Assembly (NCBI GenBank): GCA_038363925.1
Contig: JAQQWL010000002.1
Span: forward strand, 4,216,001-4,280,000
Reading direction: 5' to 3'
Source of the DNA: Apiospora phragmitis
Lineage: Eukaryota; Ascomycota; Sordariomycetes; Amphisphaeriales; Apiosporaceae
DNA length: 64,000 bases
Below, piece by piece: positions 57,857 to 64,000 of the stretch. The number at the start of each line of letters is the position of its first letter. Positions within the stretch are counted from its first letter, which is position 1. The position numbers and the translations under genes were made by a program. The notes under the pieces were generated by a model, which saw nothing but the letters and a program-made list of their open reading frames with translations, made no database searches and was not told the DNA's origin.

Positions 57857-60804
57857 CTGATATCCTTATCCGATATTGCGATTACGGCCATCCGTGGACC
57901 GATCTATTCGCATCCTAGGCATGAGTATGACCTACGCACCGTTCTTCTCCACTCCTTGATACAGTATTGACAGAGTTCACTTAGTCAAATCAAGAAACTG
58001 CTCCAGCTATAGGAAGAACCGGTTTCAGGTTTATGATGTACCTATCTTGCTAGCTTGCCACTCTGGCCGTAGGCTCCATCCTTTGGTCACACGACTGACT
58101 ACACAGACAGTTCGCGGGAACCAGATTTGAAGATGAATTGATCGCGGTAATTCGGAAGACAGCACCGTACCATCGAGGAATACCCTGTAACCCTTTATTC
58201 CCATCTAGTACATCATCAAAAGACAATTTGTTTTCACCTGAAATGGCCCAAGGTACAAATACTGGGATGTTTCTCCTTCTCATGGCCATGATGACACATC
58301 CATCACTCCTGGTAATGCTGTAAACCAGCAAACGAGGATTTTGGATTTATACAATGCAGGTATCCGGGTCTCTGCGCGACATCTTCAGTGCCCATGGCGC
58401 GCTTGGTGACCGCCTTGACAGGAACGAAGGTCCCTGGATCAGCCTCTCCTGCGCCGCCAACCTTGAGATAAAGTCGAAGCACAGTGGTCTGTGTTTTTAG
58501 CCAATTGCGGAGCCGGGCTGGCAGAGTGGGCTGTCCAAGGATGAGAATCTTCTGGAAGACGCTTGGCATAAAAAAGGGGCGTTAGGTCAGAGAAAAATTA
58601 CGAACCCAAACTTCTCAGTAAACCATCCACAAGGAACGCAAAACTGGCACCTTAGATGCAGACCTTTCCTTGGTACCCGGTAATTTTTGAGCATAATCTT
58701 GCCTGTACAAGAATGCATACGTTCATGTTGGCCTTATGCACACTTGTAGAAGCGCACAAATCCTGTTGGCCCATTGCGAGTCCGGTCTTCCACTGCCTAC
58801 TGAAGTCCATGCAGTGGCACGTCGTCGACCTTGACACTCGACTACACTTCTGAGGCGAAGAAAGGTCGAACCGTTCTGAAGCTCTTCTAGAAACGACGCA
58901 ACTCAGCCCAAGCCAGATCCCATAACTCGGCAGGCTATGCATAATCCGCTATACTAAGCTGGTGGACTTGCCGTCATTCACTCATTCACTCACGGAGTGG
59001 CAGCCAACAGCACATATGAGAACATCGAGTTGTAACCTCCGAGGTCATCCGCCCGGCCGGGGCAGTGCGGAGATGGGGACCAGTCAGCAAAATACGGGCC
59101 GGCGGTGCATGGCGGGGCAAAGCCGTGTTAGACCACCCGAGTCGGCGAATCTAGCTGGCGCGACCCTGCCTAGTCTGTCCTTCTTCGCCCTTCGCCTCTT
59201 CCTCAAAGAGCGGAGGTGGACCTCACCCGACGATATGGTAGGAATCTAGCAGACACTAACCACTAGTAGAGGCCGATGTGTAGTAAGTAGGATTGTGCCG
59301 AAGGTGGCGGAGCACGCCGGACAGATCCATCATACATACTAGCATCTATCATCTGCCACAATTCCTCAATCCCACTCACGCCTTGGATATCGATTTGACT
59401 GAGATTAGCTCTCCTGTTACCTGTCAGCCTAACTTGAGCTTAGTATTTTCCAGAAGATATGTAGAATCTGAATCTCCGAGGGTGGCGGAGGTATTGGTAA
59501 ATTTGGAATCTGTGCCGCCGCTGGAGGAAACTATCTCGCCTAGTGGGCTGAGTCTATTAGCTCACCTCACCAAAGCGGAAGGCTTCTGGAAAGCTTCCAG
59601 GCAGCAGGTCATCACTGGTGCACGGCCACCTTTAGGCAGTCTGTCCAGTGTCTGGGGTTTGCGAATATTCGCTCATTCGCTAATTGGAGTCATCTGACGC
59701 GATCGTCTATCGGGAATTTGCTGTGCGACGTAGCTTTGTAGAAGTAGGGCCCACGTTTGGGTGGCGTCATTGCTGAAAACACCGAGGTATTATTCGTGAA
59801 AGCAAATCAGCCCGTACCATACTAGTCGGGCGCGGAGATGTAGCTGTGATAGGTACATAAGGTGCCAATTGGCAATATTTGCCTCGCCTACAGTAGAAGA
59901 GTCGCAGTCAGCCGACCCTAACTAGACCCTTGGGAGCATGCCGATTGAGCCGTGTTGAAGATCTGAGCAAAAATGTTCAACGCAAGAACGCCAAGCTTTC
60001 CCAGAATTGTCAGCTCAACCCTGCAGGTGCAACCGCTTCAGGGGACCTTATTGGTCGGGATCGCTCATCGTTGACCCTGCAACATCCATCAAGCTGTCCC
60101 CAAGCCAATATCCATGACAACGACATTCCCAATAGCACCTCTCGTCATCTCGCGTACGTCGTATCTGAAAGGACCACCAGGAAAAAAGTTCCAAATACAG
60201 ACGGCAATGAGGCACGAAAAACAGCGCCTCATTAGGCTGACATCGAACGTCCCACTTGGCTCAATTCAATTGCCTAGGATTCCACAGCAACAGACTTGCA
60301 TGGAGATTCCAGATCAAAACGCCTCGAAGGGGCGCAAAGTACTCCGTAGAAGCTCTGGAATTGACCGGAAGGATTCATCTAATGAAGTTTTCGTGGTACA
60401 CAGGAGTGTTCGTGCTGCCAGCTATCCGCCGTCACCCAATCATCTAAGGCCCATGGCGCAGAGATGAAGTCGAGCAGTGACTGATCGTGTAGGTACTTTT
60501 GCGACATGTTTGTACCCAAAGTAGGAAAGTGCAATGGGTGGTCGGTCTAAATACAAAACACAGCCACCCTCCTTCCCCCCCGGCTATCTCCCCGCAATAA
60601 CCTTGCGTTCGTGGGCCCACTCAAGCTCCACTGTAGCTTCCGCCCTCCTCAGCTGACTCAACTCACTTGGGATACTTAAAACACCCGAAGCCCGCCTCGA
60701 GCATTGCGATTCTGTCATATTACCTACAGGACATAAATTAATCAATTCATCAATCGATCATTTCTACAGGAAGTGGTTCCAATTCTCTACTCAAATCCAT
60801 CTTC
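57857..60804. other. Mostly non-coding stretch
   Basis: Apart from one doubtful minus-strand ORF (listed), the open frames are short and lack domain or codon support. The last 250 bp form the CT-rich leader of the stomatin-like gene. Confidence 0.5.
58303..58569 (-). CDS. Possible small or N-terminal exon, unrecognised
   Basis: The frame starts MPSVFQKILILGQPTLPARL and continues RNWLKTQTTVLRLYLKVGGA, then VPVKAVTKRAMGTEDVAQRP. Codon usage is C/G-ending as in neighbouring genes. The 88-codon frame may be the first exon of a longer gene, with a possible GT donor after TACCTGCATT, but I cannot find a convincing partner exon. Confidence 0.3.
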   Translation of the reverse strand: MPSVFQKILILGQPTLPARLRNWLKTQTTVLRLYLKVGGAGEADPGTFVPVKAVTKRAMGTEDVAQRPGYLHCINPKSSFAGLQHYQE

Positions 60805-61922
60805 ATGAGTGATACCACCACAACAGCCTCCACGATGGATCACCAACCCACATCTACCCCGGCTAAGGGCCATGCCACCAATGGAGCTGGCACCGGCAGC
60901 TCGGCGGCAGCATCCGATGGTTTCCGCCCACACCAGAACATGTCTCCCACCGCGGTCGTGCCCCCGCGCCCGCGCGACCTGCAGGCCAGTTACGCCTCCA
61001 TCGTCGGCGACGACGCCAACCCGGAGGGCTGGTACGGCTCCATGGTCAACGCCTTCGGCGCATGCGTCGGCACCCTCGGCGCCATCCCGTGCTGCATCTG
61101 CTGCCCCAACCCGTACAAGCAGGTCCACCAGGGCAACGTCGGCCTCGTGACCAAGTTCGGCAAGTTCTACAAGGCCGTCGACCCGGGCCTCACCAAGATC
61201 AACCCGCTGTCGGAGCGCCTGCTGCAGGTCGACGTCAAGATCCAGATCGTCGAGGTCCCGCGCCAGACGTGCATGACCAAGGACAACGTGACGGTCCACC
61301 TGACCTCGGTCATCTACTACCACATTATCTCCCCCACAAGGCCGCCTTCGGCATCGCCAACGTCAAGCAGGCCCTCATAGAGCGTACCCAGACGACGCTG
61401 CGCCATGTCGTCGGCGCCCGCATCCTGCAGGACGTCATCGAGCGCCGTGAGGAGATTGCCCAAAGCATTAGCGAGATTATTGAGGACGTCGCCGGCGGTT
61501 GGGGTGTGCAGGTCGAGAGCATGCTGATCAAGGACATCATCTTCTCCCAGGAGCTGCAGGAGTCGCTGTCCATGGCCGCTCAGAGCAAGCGTATCGGTGA
61601 ATCCAAAATCATCGCCGCCAAGGCCGAGGTCGAGTCGGCCAAGCTGATGCGCCAGGCTGCCGATATCCTCAGCAGCGCTCCGGCCATGCAGATCCGCTAC
61701 CTCGAGGCCATGCAAGCCATGGCCAAGAGCGCCAACTCCAAGGTCATCTTCCTGCCCGGCGCCTCCCAGAACATCCCGGCCAACGCCCTGAACGCGGCGC
61801 TCGCCAGCAACGAGGGCCACCAGGACTTTGGCGAGTCCAGCACGGGCGACAACCCCTTCAGCAGTTCGGGGGATAAGGGGTTCCAGCAGGCAATGGGCGC
61901 CCGCGTCGTCGAGAACATCTAA
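60805..61922 (+). CDS. Stomatin-type SPFH (band 7) membrane protein
   Basis: SPFH proteins scaffold membrane microdomains. After a disordered N-terminus, a Cys-rich re-entrant hydrophobic patch (FGACVGTLGAIPCCICCPNP) precedes the SPFH domain (GNVGLVTKFGKFYKAVDPGL, KIQIVEVPRQTCMTKDNVTV). The domain continues ALIERTQTTLRHVVGARILQ and ERREEIAQSISEIIEDVAGG, then LIKDIIFSQELQESLSMAAQ and a coiled coil to SAPAMQIRYLEAMQAMAKSA. The Cys cluster suggests palmitoylation. One C is missing in CCCCC at 61331-61335, splitting YYHIISP from HKAAFGIANVKQ. Correction gives 372 residues. It converges with spb4, with about 350 bp between stops. Confidence 0.93.
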
Positions 61923-62274
61923 GAGACGAGAGAGACACTGGAAAGGAAAGGAGGCAATGACTGGTTTTGGCAAATACCCTTGGTGATGGATGGGATTGAC
62001 TGACGATGACATGCGGACCGGACATACCGGAGGACGGACCAGAGGATACCCAATCGTTTACTATTTTGATTACGTACATAGCCCCTAATGATATTGCCTT
62101 TTTCTTGTTACTTATTACATGAGTTCATTCTGTGACTAGTTCGATTCGGTATACGAGGAATATGACCATACGAGTCACAATTTGAAGTACGGTGTTTGAA
62201 AAGCGGCTCCGCTACATATATAATTGTGAAGTATGGTACTTGGTCTATTAATTCGATACATGTATACAATGTTT

Positions 62275-63999
62275 CTAATCGAACCCCGTGAACTCGTCAC
62301 CCTTGCCATCACCATCACCACCACCACCAGCAGCCGCCGCCGCCGCAGCCTCGGCCGCGAACTTGGCCTGGTTCTGGCGACGGACCTCGGCCAACAGCTC
62401 GTCGAGCTCGCGCGCCTTGAGCCGCTCCTCCTCCGTCATGTTGCTCCAGGACTCGGCGTCCTTCTTCTTGCGGCGCTTCTCGCGGCGGACGGTCCGAACC
62501 CCCTCCTGCTCGTGCTTGCCGCTCCAGGCCTCGGCGTTGCGCTTGCGCTTGGACTTGAACGCCTCGGCCCTTTCGGCGTCGGCCGCGGGGTCCTCGGCCT
62601 CGAGCGCGGCCCGCCGCGCCTTCTCGCGCGTCTTGTCCTTGTACTCGTACGCATCCCAGTCCATCGCGACGCCCAGCTTCTTGTCGCCCTGGAACGACTT
62701 GAGCTCGGGCATCTTAGGCAGCTTCAGCAGGCCCCACCCGCGGCCTAGCTGCGTCCAGTCCAGATCTTCGATGCGGAAGATGGAGCTGGCTTGGTGCTTG
62801 CCGTAACTGCGGATAAAAGAGGGGAAGGCGCGCTGGGCTTTTTCGTGGAGGGCGCGGTCTTCCTTGACCAGACTCCTTATCTTCTCCGTGACTGCTGTAG
62901 CTTCCGCATCGCTGACATCAATTTCCGGGTGCACCAATGGCGTGATCGGCGTCTTCCGGATGTCCAGAAACTGTACATAGTCCTCCTCCTTTCCGGGGTG
63001 AAGGAATACCACAGCCAGACCCCTTCTCCCTGCACGACCCGCACGCCCAGCTCGGTGGATGAACACCTTGACGTCTGACGGGGGATCTAACTGTACACTG
63101 AGGTCGACTTGAGGGATATCAATACCTCGCGCTGCCACATCCGTAGTAAGAAGAATGATGGGCTGAGACGAAGTTTGAAACTTGTCGAAATTCCGCTTGC
63201 GCACCTGGGGCTGATGCTTGCCATGTAGGGGCACGAGTTGGTAGCCCTCGGGGAGTAACGGCGGCAGCACATGCTGGAAGTAATCAACCGCAGCGCATGT
63301 TGAGAGGAAGATGATGGTCTTCTGCGGTCGTTGTTCTAACTTGTCCATGATCTGTACAAGCGCTGGTAGTTTCCGACTGGCGGGAGTGACCAGGTAAGTC
63401 ATCTGTAACGACGCTGGCGTTCGCCGGTCTTCGATGATGCCACCAGTTTTCAGACTCTTGACTGTGACGGACACGCGCACGGGGTTGCGCAACCCCACGC
63501 GGATGATCTCTGAGACAGCTTCGCTAATACTAGCGCTGAACAATCCAGTTCTTCTTTGCTTGGGCAGCCGAGCCAGAATCTTCTGGATGTCGGGCTTGAA
63601 CCCCAAATCGAGCAGGCGGTCGCCCTCATCGAGCACGAGGCACTCAAAGGAAGACTGGGGGCAATGCACATGGGGGCTCGAGAGGAGTTCGACCAGGCGA
63701 CCGGGGGTGGCTACCAGTATGTTCGGACTATGGCGGAGGAAGAAGGACAGATCCTGGGCAGGCGTGGTGGTGCCTCCAACAACGAGCTGCGGCAGGATGA
63801 ACGGCGTCATGGTCGCGGGTCTCTTCTCGAAATCGTCCGAGAGGAAGGGCAGGAGCTCGGCGGAGGTCGTGTAGAAGGCTATCAGGTCGAGGAAGACCTT
63901 GTGGATCTGGCTCGCCAACTCGCGGGTGGGGGTGACGACGATGGCGGCGACATGATGACGCTTGGTGGGTTCTTCGATACGAAGCAGTCTCTGTATCAA
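62275..63999 (-). CDS. spb4: ATP-dependent RNA helicase Spb4 (DEAD-box), N-terminus beyond window
   Basis: Spb4 acts in 60S ribosomal subunit assembly in the nucleolus. The 574 visible residues are uninterrupted but lack the Q motif and motif I, which lie past 64000. Visible motifs are PTRELASQ (Ia), TPGRLVELL (Ib), [13 protein letters not shown] (II, with Gly in place of Ala of DEAD), [10 protein letters not shown] (III), [19 protein letters not shown] (IV region), [20 protein letters not shown] (V) and [10 protein letters not shown] (VI). The Spb4-type C-terminal region ([20 protein letters not shown]) and a Lys/Arg/Glu-rich tail follow. The combination identifies Spb4/DDX55. The DEGD variant may still permit ATP hydrolysis, as the Asp-Glu-x-Asp residues remain. 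Confidence 0.93.
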   Translation of the reverse strand: MIQRLLRIEEPTKRHHVAAIVVTPTRELASQIHKVFLDLIAFYTTSAELLPFLSDDFEKRPATMTPFILPQLVVGGTTTPAQDLSFFLRHSPNILVATPGRLVELLSSPHVHCPQSSFECLVLDEGDRLLDLGFKPDIQKILARLPKQRRTGLFSASISEAVSEIIRVGLRNPVRVSVTVKSLKTGGIIEDRRTPASLQMTYLVTPASRKLPALVQIMDKLEQRPQKTIIFLSTCAAVDYFQHVLPPLLPEGYQLVPLHGKHQPQVRKRNFDKFQTSSQPIILLTTDVAARGIDIPQVDLSVQLDPPSDVKVFIHRAGRAGRAGRRGLAVVFLHPGKEEDYVQFLDIRKTPITPLVHPEIDVSDAEATAVTEKIRSLVKEDRALHEKAQRAFPSFIRSYGKHQASSIFRIEDLDWTQLGRGWGLLKLPKMPELKSFQGDKKLGVAMDWDAYEYKDKTREKARRAALEAEDPAADAERAEAFKSKRKRNAEAWSGKHEQEGVRTVRREKRRKKKDAESWSNMTEEERLKARELDELLAEVRRQNQAKFAAEAAAAAAAGGGGDGDGKGDEFTGFD

Positions 64000-64000
64000 T

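Noticed and set aside
7012..61922. Programmed ribosomal frameshifting as the cause of the many frame breaks
   Set aside because: The sites differ in sequence, direction and family, include genes never known to shift, and lack common slippery or stimulatory elements. Consensus error is simpler.
1..64000. CRISPR array, prophage or bacterial operon content
   Set aside because: No regularly spaced repeats of that kind. Gene structure with introns and the protein families are fungal throughout.

Overview
This window looks like nuclear DNA of a filamentous ascomycete (Pezizomycotina, probably a Sordariomycete). Genes carry short introns with GTAAGT/GTATGT-type donors and CTAAC-like branch sites, pyrimidine-rich leaders precede start codons, intergenic regions are long, and several proteins are typical of filamentous fungi: a CAP20-type perilipin, a roughly 1,800-residue Lte1-like RasGEF, a fungal BTB protein and a DUF7703-like membrane protein. 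No bacterial operon signals, CRISPR array, rRNA or convincing tRNA was found.

Layout. 1-7 kb is gene-poor, with one possible Cys-rich gene remnant and a 22-bp perfect inverted repeat. 7.0-14.0 kb holds the perilipin, a Cut12-like coiled-coil protein and a BTB/POZ protein. 14-20.8 kb is gene-poor with microsatellites. 20.9-26.5 kb is the Lte1-like RasGEF. 28.6-35.5 kb is a tight housekeeping cluster: rps0 (-) divergent from a mitochondrial S15 gene (+), then vma6 (-) divergent from nop58 (+). 36.3-50.4 kb carries metabolic, secreted and membrane genes (paraoxonase-like, pirin, probable GPI-anchored protein, SGNH hydrolase, DUF7703-like protein) and several unrecognised genes. 51.5-57.9 kb is an accessory block with two paralogous small collagen-like ORFs, a possible third gene of related layout, decayed ORFs and abundant low-complexity repeats. 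60.8-64 kb ends with a stomatin-type SPFH gene convergent with spb4, which is cut by the window edge.

The strongest global observation is that about a dozen otherwise well-conserved genes are broken by single-base indels, mostly one base missing from a C or G run. In every case examined, the net correction brings the whole gene to a multiple of three. Because nop58 and vma6 are affected, consensus errors in the assembly are the likeliest cause. Gene spans below are therefore given as whole loci with the breaks noted. The most novel biological content is the collagen-like gene pair at about 51.9-55.1 kb: a conserved aromatic, hydrophobic segment followed by charged Gly-X-Y triplets.

The genes do not form one pathway. 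Ribosome biogenesis and translation are over-represented (rps0, mitochondrial S15, nop58, spb4), and membrane or secretory functions make up much of the rest.
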